Assembly (NCBI GenBank): GCA_963169595.1
Contig: CAUJFM010000229.1
Location: 1 to 5,868 of the forward strand
Origin: Bacteroidota bacterium
GTDB lineage: Bacteria; Bacteroidota; Bacteroidia; Flavobacteriales_F; PHOS-HE28
DNA: 5,868 nucleotides
Reading direction: 5' to 3'
The notes below the pieces were generated by a model that worked only from the letters and a program-made list of their open reading frames with translations, was not told the origin of the DNA and did no database searches. Below, piece after piece: positions 1 to 5,590 of this stretch. Each line of letters begins with the position of its first letter. Positions within the stretch are counted from its first letter, which is position 1. The position numbers and the translations under genes are program-made.

Positions 1-16
1 TACGGTGATCACCGTA
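1..16. repeat. Perfect 16-bp palindrome, possible operator or hairpin tip
   Basis: TACGGTGATCACCGTA equals its own reverse complement. It can form a 6-bp stem with a GATC loop, or serve as a two-fold symmetric protein site. It lies at the left edge, 36 to 51 bases upstream of the TTG at 52, so it may be a regulatory site for the operon, the end of an upstream terminator, or part of a longer inverted repeat cut off by the window. The reading frame of the first gene is open through it, so it could also be coding. The palindrome is seen directly; the role is inferred. Confidence 0.4.
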
Positions 17-51
17 GCGCTTCACGGGAGGTAACGGATAAAGCATCCTCG

Positions 52-1275
52 TTGCACGGGGAAGCTTTGCCCAAACCTTCAACGGTGTCCACCCACGCAC
101 CCGACAAAGGCCTCACACGCCTCTCCTTCCCCATCCTGATCACCACGGCTGTGGCCGGGTTGCTCACCTTGGCCACCTGTGCGCAGGATGATGGCCAGGT
201 TTACCGCATCCTGAAGGTGGGTGAGCAGGAGACCATGAGCGGTTACCTCACCTGCTGGCTCGACCTTGCTCCCGACAACAGCACCATCGGCCTGAGCGCC
301 ACCCAGGGCTTCCCCTACCGCCGGTTCCCGGTGGACCAGGAGCTGAACGTGCAGGAGATGGACATCGGCAACTGGTATGCGGGCTCGCGTGCACGCTACA
401 GCCGTTCCGGCCGGTACATCGTACTCCAGCAGCTCTTCTACCTGGACTACGCCCCCAACAAGGACCGGCCCATCAAATACGAGGTGGTGGACGTGACCAC
501 GGGCAAGGCGGTCTTCTCCATGGACGAGTTGTATGCGGCCGCCTTGACCCCCGACGAGACCACCGTGGTGACCCTGGGCAAAGATGGTCTTCACCTGGTG
601 GACCTCGGTTCCGGCAAGCGCCGGTCGACAGGACTGGAACGCATGGGCAATGCCGTTGCGGTGAGCACCGATGGCCAGCGTGTCGCCGTGGCCCACAAGC
701 CCAGGAAAGCGGAACTGGAAGCGCTGACCGGGCTGCGCAACGACAAGGACGCACTGAAAAACGCGCTGAAAGTGGGCCAGTTGGTGACGGTGTACGACCT
801 GGCCACCCTGAAGCCGCTCTACACGCTGAACGAGCTCTTCGACAAGATCTTCCGGCTGGAGTACAGCCCCGATGGGCAGGACCTGTGGATCCACGCCAAA
901 CCGCACACGCGGAAGGGCGGCAATCCCAACCCGAACCAGTGCTACGTGAGCGTGGCCGATGCCCGGACCGGTGCCATGCGCCGCACCGCGTTCCCTTCCC
1001 TGGCGCAGTACGAACCTGATTTCCGCATCAGTCCTGACGGGAAACTCTTCGCCATCGGCAGCCAGGGCAACAAGTTCATGGAGGTGCACCTCTACGAGCG
1101 CGCCACCGGCCGCATGGTGGACCGCTTCGTACTGAGCTACCGCCTGTTCGAGAAGATGGCCAGCAAGGCCGAGTTCCCCAGCGATGGCCGGGTCTCCTTC
1201 GTGTTCCTGCCCGATGGCCGGCGCATGCTCATGACGTTCGGCAACCGCCTCATCGAATGGACCTACGCCCCATGA
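52..1275 (+). CDS. Exported WD40/YVTN-like beta-propeller protein
   Basis: This is probably a periplasmic or surface beta-propeller protein; its ligand and function are not recognisable. Counting from TTG 52 (407 aa), a hydrophobic segment at about residues 25-43 ends in TCA|QDDG, a signal peptidase I site with Gln after the cut. LATC there could also be read as a poor lipobox. Propeller strand motifs follow: SRSG near 117, TPDE near 166, STDG near 205, SPDG near 272, SPDG near 327 and LPDG near 386. Several are followed by a V-x-D or YER strand and a turn such as TTGK, GSGK or ATGR, as in WD40/YVTN-type repeats. No catalytic motif is visible. The start is uncertain: the frame has no ATG and is open to the left edge. 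TTG 67 or GTG 85 would give a more normal short N-region, and GGAGG at 27-31 is too far from TTG 52. The stop overlaps the next gene as ATGA, which points to one operon. Confidence 0.8.
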   Translation: MHGEALPKPSTVSTHAPDKGLTRLSFPILITTAVAGLLTLATCAQDDGQVYRILKVGEQETMSGYLTCWLDLAPDNSTIGLSATQGFPYRRFPVDQELNVQEMDIGNWYAGSRARYSRSGRYIVLQQLFYLDYAPNKDRPIKYEVVDVTTGKAVFSMDELYAAALTPDETTVVTLGKDGLHLVDLGSGKRRSTGLERMGNAVAVSTDGQRVAVAHKPRKAELEALTGLRNDKDALKNALKVGQLVTVYDLATLKPLYTLNELFDKIFRLEYSPDGQDLWIHAKPHTRKGGNPNPNQCYVSVADARTGAMRRTAFPSLAQYEPDFRISPDGKLFAIGSQGNKFMEVHLYERATGRMVDRFVLSYRLFEKMASKAEFPSDGRVSFVFLPDGRRMLMTFGNRLIEWTYAP

Positions 1276-1649
1276 AACGCCTTCTCACCATCCTGTTCCT
1301 GGTGAGCATCGGTCTCACCGCCGTGGCCCAGAAGAAGGAGCTGCTGGAGGACAAGGAGACCATCCTGGCCCGCGCCACTCTGGCGCTGGATGGCGCTCTG
1401 CAGCCTGGCCAACCCCTGCACGAGGCGGTGGTGAAGGAGCAGCTCATCGGCCGCTATGTGATCCAGGTGAGCTTCCGCGAGAAGGGCGATATCAGCAGCG
1501 TGTTCGTGGTGAGCGCCGAGATGCACGACCAGCGTTCGCAGAACCGCTTCAAGGACCTGGTCCACCAGCTGGAGCTGCCTTTCAAGATGCCCAAGGGCCG
1601 CCAGTACCGCATTGAACACACGTTCGACCTCAACACCATCCACCGATAA
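1272..1649 (+). CDS. Small periplasmic protein with TonB_C-like C-terminal half
   Basis: The product is 125 aa and of unknown function. Residues 1-19 form a signal peptide (MKRLL, hydrophobic core, AVA) with predicted cleavage A19|Q20, so it should be periplasmic or outer-membrane facing. Residues 25-57 look helical. Residues 61-121 run strand, GDIS turn, strand (SSVFVVSAEM), helix (RSQNRFKDLVHQLEL), PFKMPKG, strand (YRIEHTFDLN). This order and the PxKxPKG turn resemble the TonB C-terminal domain; compare the PKWKPGKQ turn in the protein at 5045. That match is by eye and is an inference. ATG 1272 is chosen over the in-frame ATG 1257 because it puts MKRLL directly before the hydrophobic core and makes a 4-base ATGA overlap with the upstream stop, typical of translational coupling. 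The downstream propeller gene follows after 23 bases. Confidence 0.8.
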   Translation: MKRLLTILFLVSIGLTAVAQKKELLEDKETILARATLALDGALQPGQPLHEAVVKEQLIGRYVIQVSFREKGDISSVFVVSAEMHDQRSQNRFKDLVHQLELPFKMPKGRQYRIEHTFDLNTIHR

Positions 1650-1672
1650 AAAGCGACAACAACCCACCGACC

Positions 1673-3319
1673 ATGAAACATCTGTTCATCACCGGATCAC
1701 TGCTGTGTGCCACGGGGCTGCTTGCCCAGGAGGACATGCCCACGATGTGGGAGACCAAACTGGAGCACCGCATCGAACATACCGGCACCGGCACCGAGGA
1801 GCGTGGCTACAGCTACGCCGCCAGCGAGAAGGAGATCACCGTATTCGACAACAAGACCGGCGCCACGCGGTGGACCGGCAGGTTCAAGGACCTGGCACCC
1901 CGCCTGAACAAGGTGGACGAACTGGTCCCCTTCTGGGAGAGCAACGTGCTCTTCCTCTTCGACCGCAAGATGGGCAAGGACCAGATCGCCTGCCTGGACA
2001 TGAGCGATGGCCGCCTGCTGTGGGCCACGGACAAGTACCAGAACGTGACCGATGAGAACGTGGTGTACATCCCCGAGCTGGATGGCTTCGCGATCTCGCT
2101 GAAGGAGCGCCTGGTGTGGATGATGGCCCGCACCGGTGAGGAGCGCTGGAGCACCGACAAGTTCAAGGGCGTGGTGGGCCAGTACGTGGTCACCGGCGAC
2201 AACAAGCTGGTGATGGTGAATTTTGTGCCCGGCAACCTGGGGGCCCTCTTCAGCGGCTACAAGAACCAGATCGTCCGGATCGACCTCACCAACGGCAACA
2301 TCCTGTGGGAGAACACCTACGTGGGCCGCGCCGAACGCAAGGTCATCACCAAGGAGTTCCTCTATGACCTGGATGTGGTGGACGACAAGGTCTTCCTGCG
2401 CATGAACGGCATGCAGGTGTATGACCTGAACACCGGCGCGAACGTGTACACCGCCGCCTTCGACTACACCCCGGACAAGCTCGTGGGTGCCCCCTCCGGT
2501 GCCAAGAAGTTCGGCGTGTACCATGCCGTGGCCGATCCGGTGATCGTGGGCGACGACCTCTACGTGCTGGACATGAGCAACAAGAAGAGCCAGTACGTGA
2601 AGAAGTATGACAAGAACAGCGGCAAGCTGCTGTGGACCAGCCCGGAGATCAAGGAGGCGCGGGCCATCCCGGCCATGTACGTGGTGGGCGACAAGGTGCT
2701 GCTGCAGATCGGTGGCAACGTGGAGGCCCAGGCCTACATCTACAAGCGTGAGCCCGACGGCCAGGGAGGATGGAACATCACCGAAGAGTGGCGCGTGTGG
2801 CACCCCAACGTGAAGCCCAACGGCATCCAGGCCTTCAGCACGGTGGACGGCAGCCTGGTGTGGGAGAGCGAGCGCTTCAAGAAGGGCATCACCAACGCCG
2901 TGGTGGTGGGCGACCAGTTCATCGTGTGCAGCGGCAAGGAGCTCTACAGCATGGACATCGCCACCGGGGCCGAGAAGTATGCCGTGCCCGTTTCCAAGGG
3001 CGGCCTGGGCCTCGCCGACCAGATCATGGTGTACAAGGACATGATCGTGGTGATCGGCGACAAGGGCGTGAGCACCTTCAACAGTAGGACCGGTGAACCC
3101 GTGGCCATGGGCAAGTACAAGAAGAGCGACCTGGAGGATTACGAGGGCGACCGCATGATCCTGAAGACCGCCAAGGCCGACATCGCCTGTTTCGACCTGG
3201 ATGACTGCCGGTTCAAGGAGTTCAAGGCCCGCACAGGCGCCATCACGAGCATGAGCACCGACGGAAACTTCGTCTACGTATACGAGAAGAAGAACGTCAC
3301 CAAGGTGGGTACCCGATAG
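1673..3319 (+). CDS. Exported PQQ-like beta-propeller repeat protein
   Basis: The product is 548 aa. Residues 1-18 are a signal peptide (MKHLF to GLLA) cut at A18|Q19, so the mature protein is periplasmic or secreted. The body carries repeated PQQ-like blade motifs of the type x-G-x-x-x-W: NKTGATRW (60), SDGRLLW (111), RTGEERW (153), TNGNILW (206), NTGANVY (253), NSGKLLW (315), VDGSLVW (391), ATGAEKY (430) and RTGEPVA (472). Each is preceded by a strand of the IACLDM, VRIDL or YSMDI type. This suggests an eight- or nine-bladed propeller filling the whole protein. The repeats resemble those of BamB and quinoprotein dehydrogenases, but this is not a lipoprotein and I see no quinoprotein catalytic or calcium-binding residues or haem motif. 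A scaffold or binding role is therefore more likely than an enzyme. C506 and C512 form a close Cys pair that may make a disulfide. No Shine-Dalgarno is present; the leader is A/C-rich. It is the last gene of the operon. Confidence 0.9.
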   Translation: MKHLFITGSLLCATGLLAQEDMPTMWETKLEHRIEHTGTGTEERGYSYAASEKEITVFDNKTGATRWTGRFKDLAPRLNKVDELVPFWESNVLFLFDRKMGKDQIACLDMSDGRLLWATDKYQNVTDENVVYIPELDGFAISLKERLVWMMARTGEERWSTDKFKGVVGQYVVTGDNKLVMVNFVPGNLGALFSGYKNQIVRIDLTNGNILWENTYVGRAERKVITKEFLYDLDVVDDKVFLRMNGMQVYDLNTGANVYTAAFDYTPDKLVGAPSGAKKFGVYHAVADPVIVGDDLYVLDMSNKKSQYVKKYDKNSGKLLWTSPEIKEARAIPAMYVVGDKVLLQIGGNVEAQAYIYKREPDGQGGWNITEEWRVWHPNVKPNGIQAFSTVDGSLVWESERFKKGITNAVVVGDQFIVCSGKELYSMDIATGAEKYAVPVSKGGLGLADQIMVYKDMIVVIGDKGVSTFNSRTGEPVAMGKYKKSDLEDYEGDRMILKTAKADIACFDLDDCRFKEFKARTGAITSMSTDGNFVYVYEKKNVTKVGTR

Positions 3320-3343
3320 GCCTGGTGGGTCCGTCGGGAAAAG

Positions 3344-3373
3344 CGAAGGCCGTGCCGCAAGGTGCGGCCTTCG
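3344..3373. terminator. Strong hairpin between convergent genes, likely bidirectional terminator
   Basis: The arms are CGAAGGCCGTGCC (3344-3356) and GGTGCGGCCTTCG (3361-3373) around the tetraloop GCAA. As plus-strand RNA the stem is 13 bp with two G-U wobbles and a GNRA loop. As minus-strand RNA the same two positions become C-A mismatches, leaving a 9-bp outer stem. The plus-strand side is followed by TCATTCC, a poor U-tract; the minus-strand side is followed by CTTTTCCC, a short T-run. It begins 25 bases after the stop of the PQQ-like propeller gene and directly abuts the stop codon of the minus-strand lipoprotein gene, so it probably ends both transcripts. Confidence 0.8.
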
Positions 3374-4120
3374 TCATTCCACCAGGCAGTGGGCCTTTGC
3401 ATCGATCACGCGGTGGATGAGGAGGTACTCATCCGCCCCATCGCCCTCCATGGCGGGTCCCATGGCCAGTGAGCATTCCACTGTGATGGTCCACGGCTTT
3501 CCGCCGGTCTTGACGGCTGCGAGGTACTGGCGCTCCAGTTCAATGCCGTTCATGGACCCGATCAGTTCGCCCTCATCGGCCCCCAGGTCCTCCCCACCGG
3601 CACTGGGCCAGGTGAAGCGGGAACCGCACGGCTTGAAGCTCTTGGCATCCGCGAGGTAGATGAAGGTCCCGGTGAGCCGCATGCGCGGGACCTCGTCCTG
3701 GAGCTCATCGGCCAGGCGGTCCAGCGTCATGTCCGGTCCGGTCGGTGAGGCCTCCCCCATCTCATCCACCAGCAACAGGCCTTCCGCGGTGGGCCGATAG
3801 AAGTCGGGCTTATCTCCGGGCATGCCCACCGTGACCAAGCCGTTCACAACGTGCCATTGCCCGATGGTGCCAAAGGGCAGCGTGTCGCGGTCGATGTAGT
3901 GCTGGCGCAGGATGAAGGTGCTGTCGCTGCGTACCCACAGTTGGGTGACGATGCCCGGGCAGTCGGCACAGGGCAGGGTGTCCTCATAGTAACCGGGGAT
4001 CGTCATCTCCCCCAGTTGATCCGTGCCTGGTACGGTATCCGTGGTGGCGTTTCCTCCCTGGTCGGCCGGTGGTTGGGAGCAGGCTGAAAGGATCGCGAGG
4101 ATGGGATAAAGGGGGCGCAT
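3374..4120 (-). CDS. NlpE-like lipoprotein (CADC motif)
   Basis: The product is 248 aa from the ATG at 4120. The signal peptide is very short (MRPLYPILAI) and ends in the lipobox LSAC, giving a lipidated Cys14 followed by a Ser/Pro/Gly/Asn-rich linker. An upstream in-frame ATG at 4210 would add 30 residues and spoil the signal, so it is rejected. Residues 43-105 match the NlpE N-terminal domain: GYYEDTLPCADCPGI, then a TQLWVRSDSTFILRQHY strand pair; the CxxC (C51, C54) is the family hallmark. Residues 148-248 form the second domain seen in many NlpE-like proteins, with a FIYLADAKSFKPCGSRF strand, an ELERQYLAA helix and AMEGDGADEYLLIHRV near the end. E. coli NlpE is an outer-membrane lipoprotein linked to copper tolerance and Cpx surface sensing. 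A similar role here is inference; no Cpx genes are nearby. It is transcribed alone, converging on the operon. Confidence 0.85.
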   Translation of the reverse strand: MRPLYPILAILSACSQPPADQGGNATTDTVPGTDQLGEMTIPGYYEDTLPCADCPGIVTQLWVRSDSTFILRQHYIDRDTLPFGTIGQWHVVNGLVTVGMPGDKPDFYRPTAEGLLLVDEMGEASPTGPDMTLDRLADELQDEVPRMRLTGTFIYLADAKSFKPCGSRFTWPSAGGEDLGADEGELIGSMNGIELERQYLAAVKTGGKPWTITVECSLAMGPAMEGDGADEYLLIHRVIDAKAHCLVE

Positions 4121-4137
4121 GATCAGCAGTTCTGATC
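4121..4137. repeat. Inverted repeat abutting the lipoprotein start codon
   Basis: GATCAG (4121-4126) and CTGATC (4132-4137) are perfect inverted arms separated by CAGTT. The repeat touches the ATG of the minus-strand NlpE-like gene (4120-4118). It could be an operator overlapping the leader or a small hairpin affecting initiation. A 6-bp arm is short enough to arise by chance. Confidence 0.35.
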
Positions 4138-4139
4138 GT

Positions 4140-4147
4140 CGAAGATA
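4140..4147 (-). promoter_or_regulatory. Possible Bacteroidota -7 box for the lipoprotein gene
   Basis: On the minus strand this reads TATCTTCG, one mismatch from the Bacteroidota -7 consensus TAnnTTTG. It is 19 bases from the start codon, giving a short leader. No clear TTG -33 element is seen at the expected distance upstream, so this is a weak call. Confidence 0.3.
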
Positions 4148-4226
4148 ACCGGCCATGCATGGTACCACCATCGCAGGCCCGATGTGCATGCGCCATATGC
4201 TCCGGTCCATTGAACAGCGCTTCGCG

Positions 4227-4246
4227 CACCAGGTCCGATCCTGGTG
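4227..4246. repeat. 7-bp perfect hairpin in the divergent intergenic region
   Basis: CACCAGG (4227-4233) and CCTGGTG (4240-4246) pair perfectly around a TCCGAT loop. It lies 91 bases before the WbqC start and 8 bases before a promoter-like TACACTTG. There is no T-run on either side, so a terminator is unlikely. It could be an operator. It superficially resembles a tRNA T-arm, but no other tRNA arm fits. Confidence 0.35.
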
Positions 4247-4253
4247 AAGTCAC

Positions 4254-4261
4254 TACACTTG
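4254..4261 (+). promoter_or_regulatory. Possible -7 box for the WbqC family gene
   Basis: TACACTTG has one mismatch to the Bacteroidota TAnnTTTG -7 element. It would start transcription roughly 70 bases before the ATG at 4337. The nearest upstream TTG (4210-4212) is too far away to be its -33 element, so support is limited to the one box and its place in an intergenic region. Confidence 0.3.
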
Positions 4262-4336
4262 CCGAACGAAGCACGACACGGGAACGCATCGCACTCCTGT
4301 TGACGATCGCTTCCGGGCCTCACGCCTTCTTCCGGT

Positions 4337-4987
4337 ATGCGAACGCCCATCCTCCCCGCCTTCTACTTCGGCAGTGTGGAACACTACCGCCTGCTGGCGA
4401 AGCATCCACAGGTCATCATCGATGTTGGCGAGCACTACGTGCGCCAGAGCTACCGCACCCGCACCCACATCGTGGGACCGAACGGGGTGCAGGACCTGAA
4501 CGTGCAGATAGCCCGCGATCACGGCCAGAAGATGCCGATGCATACCGTGGGCCTGAGCACTGTGGAGACCTGGCCGCAGCAGCACGTGCACGCCATCCGC
4601 AGCGCCTATGGCAAGGCCCCCTGGACGCTGCATTACATCGATGCCATCGAAGCAGTCATCACCGCGCCATACACCCGCCTGATCGACCTGGACCTGGCGA
4701 CGATGCGACTGGGCCTGAAGTGGCTGGGCCTGAGCACGGAGGTGGTGGTGAGCGATGCTTATGTGGAAGTGGCGAGTGAAGGCGCTACTCGCCACTCGCC
4801 ACTCGCTACTCGCCACTTGGATCTCCGCACCTCCTTCCATCCCAAGAAGCCGCTGCCGCAGGAATTCACGTCCACCCCACCCTACCCGCAGGTCTTCGCG
4901 GACCGCCATGGCTTCCAGCCCCGCATGAGCATCATCGACCTGGTGTGCAACTGTGGACCGGAGGCGAAGCGGATCGTTCGCGGGTGA
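4337..4987 (+). CDS. WbqC family protein with a repeat-derived insertion
   Basis: The product is 216 aa with no signal peptide, so cytoplasmic. Recognised family features are the N-terminal LPAFYFGSVEHYRLLAK, then VIIDVGEHYVRQSYRTRTHI, NGVQDLNVQI (50-58), a TWPQQHVHAIRSAYGKAPW block (78-96), and the C-terminal DLRTSFHPKKP plus PYPQVFADRHGFQPRMSIID (182-201). WbqC-like proteins are found in O-antigen and surface-glycan loci and in many Bacteroidota genomes; their exact biochemical role is not settled. The start fits the family, since the conserved LPxFYFGS begins at residue 6. No Shine-Dalgarno is seen. Residues about 144-161 (including TRHSPLATRH) are encoded by a tandem 7-base repeat and lengthen the linker between the conserved SDAY and DLR blocks. 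The frame stays open across it, so the gene is intact. A secreted TonB_C domain gene follows 57 bases downstream. Confidence 0.9.
   Translation: MRTPILPAFYFGSVEHYRLLAKHPQVIIDVGEHYVRQSYRTRTHIVGPNGVQDLNVQIARDHGQKMPMHTVGLSTVETWPQQHVHAIRSAYGKAPWTLHYIDAIEAVITAPYTRLIDLDLATMRLGLKWLGLSTEVVVSDAYVEVASEGATRHSPLATRHLDLRTSFHPKKPLPQEFTSTPPYPQVFADRHGFQPRMSIIDLVCNCGPEAKRIVRG
4767..4818. repeat. Heptanucleotide tandem repeat with inverted copy inside the WbqC gene
   Basis: Four consecutive 7-base units run ACTCGCC (4787), ACTCGCC (4794), ACTCGCT (4801) and ACTCGCC (4808). An inverted copy, AAGTGGCGAGTG, sits at 4767-4778. Its first 11 bases pair perfectly with ACTCGCCACTT (4808-4818), its bases 4769-4778 pair perfectly with 4793-4802, and 4769-4777 pair with 4787-4795, so several hairpin registers are possible. 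Because the unit is 7 bases, the peptide repeats every three units (TRHSPLA then TRH). Placement in a variable linker of a conserved protein suggests insertion of a short dispersed repeat similar in style to cyanobacterial heptamer STRRs. The repeats are seen directly; the insertion origin is inferred. Confidence 0.85.
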
Positions 4988-5032
4988 GCGCGCGGCGCAT
5001 GCGTATGGATCCACCGATCGTGCCGTAACTGG

Positions 5033-5040
5033 TATCTTCA
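5033..5040 (+). promoter_or_regulatory. Possible -7 box next to the TonB_C gene start
   Basis: TATCTTCA resembles TAnnTTTG with two mismatches, and the same TATCTTC core precedes the NlpE-like gene on the other strand. It ends only 4 bases before the ATG at 5045, so a transcript from it would be leaderless or nearly so. No -33 TTG is seen at the right spacing. Weak. Confidence 0.25.
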
Positions 5041-5044
5041 CTCC

Positions 5045-5473
5045 ATGAACCTCCGCCTCCTCCTCCCCTTCCTCGGCCTTGTTGCCGTCAGTTCGCTCAG
5101 CGCACAGAACGAAGTGGTCGCTCCCCCCGTGGAGGAAGTACATGACCCCAAGGAGCCGTATACGATTGTGGAGGAGATGCCCGAGTTCCCCGGTGGAAAG
5201 GAGGCCCTGTTCGCCTACATCGGCAAAGAGCTGAAGTATCCCGCAGAGGATGTCGAGGGAGTGGTCTACGTCACTTTTGTGGTGGAGGCCGATGGTAGCA
5301 TCACAGGTGTCAAGGTGCTGCGTGGCATCGGCCATGGCTGTGATGAAGAGGCTGTACGAGTAGTGAGCGGCATGCCCAAATGGAAGCCCGGCAAGCAACG
5401 CGGCGAAGCGGTGCGGGTGAAGTACAACCTGCCGATCAGGTACAAGCTGGCAGCGGACAAGGGGAAGCAGTGA
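5045..5473 (+). CDS. Secreted stand-alone TonB C-terminal domain protein
   Basis: The product is 142 aa. Residues 1-20 are a signal peptide (MNLRLLL core, SSLSA) with cleavage A20|Q21. After a short Pro/Glu linker, residues 42-66 carry EEMPEFPGGKEALFAYI and LKYP, a segment that commonly precedes this domain in Bacteroidota. Residues 72-134 are a TonB_C domain: GVVYVTFVVEADGSITGVKV strands, GCDEEAVRVVSGMPKWKPGK helix and turn, and VRVKYNLPIRYKL final strand. True TonB has an N-terminal membrane anchor that couples to ExbB/ExbD. Here the anchor is replaced by a cleavable signal peptide, so the protein cannot transduce energy like classical TonB and is more likely a soluble binding or adaptor protein. 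It stands between the WbqC and carboxylase genes with no exbB or exbD in the window. The start is set by the signal peptide; no Shine-Dalgarno. Confidence 0.9.
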   Translation: MNLRLLLPFLGLVAVSSLSAQNEVVAPPVEEVHDPKEPYTIVEEMPEFPGGKEALFAYIGKELKYPAEDVEGVVYVTFVVEADGSITGVKVLRGIGHGCDEEAVRVVSGMPKWKPGKQRGEAVRVKYNLPIRYKLAADKGKQ

Positions 5474-5474
5474 A

Positions 5475-5486
5475 GCCCGAAAGGGC
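5475..5486 (+). other. Small GCCC-GAAA-GGGC hairpin after the TonB_C gene
   Basis: A 4-bp GC stem with a GAAA tetraloop starts one base after the TGA stop of the TonB_C gene. It is very short and is followed by GACATGACC, not a T-run. It may help 3' end stability, but calling it a terminator would be a guess. Confidence 0.25.
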
Positions 5487-5590
5487 GACATGACCGAGCG
5501 ACCCTTCAATTCTGAGTAAGCGCCGATCGGACTATTGATCCCCACGCCCGATCTTCGCACCACGCCCGGCCCAAGCCGTTGCGTCCCCCC

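Noticed and set aside
79..1089. Minus-strand open frame of 336 codons
   Set aside because: It is antisense to the first propeller gene, with low-complexity composition and no signal or domain.
1612..2055. Plus-strand open frame of 147 codons overlapping two genes
   Set aside because: It is out of frame with both supported genes and its Arg/Gly/Pro/His-rich product shows no family features.
1697..2803. Minus-strand open frame of 368 codons
   Set aside because: It lies wholly antisense to the PQQ-like propeller gene and its His/Val/Leu/Gly-rich product is a typical mirror of a real gene.
1673..3319. Quinoprotein dehydrogenase
   Set aside because: Only the structural PQQ-like repeat motifs are present; no catalytic Asp/Glu context, disulfide ring or haem-binding CxxCH is seen.
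4121..4210. 30-residue N-terminal extension of the lipoprotein from an ATG at 4210
   Set aside because: It would place charged residues before the signal peptide and bury the LSAC lipobox; the ATG at 4120 gives a normal lipoprotein signal.
4227..4253. Possible tRNA T-arm (GGTCCGATCC)
   Set aside because: The loop is six bases, not seven, it lacks the TTC, and no matching acceptor, D or anticodon arms lie upstream.
4767..4818. CRISPR-like repeat
   Set aside because: The units are 7 bases in direct tandem without spacers and lie inside a coding gene.
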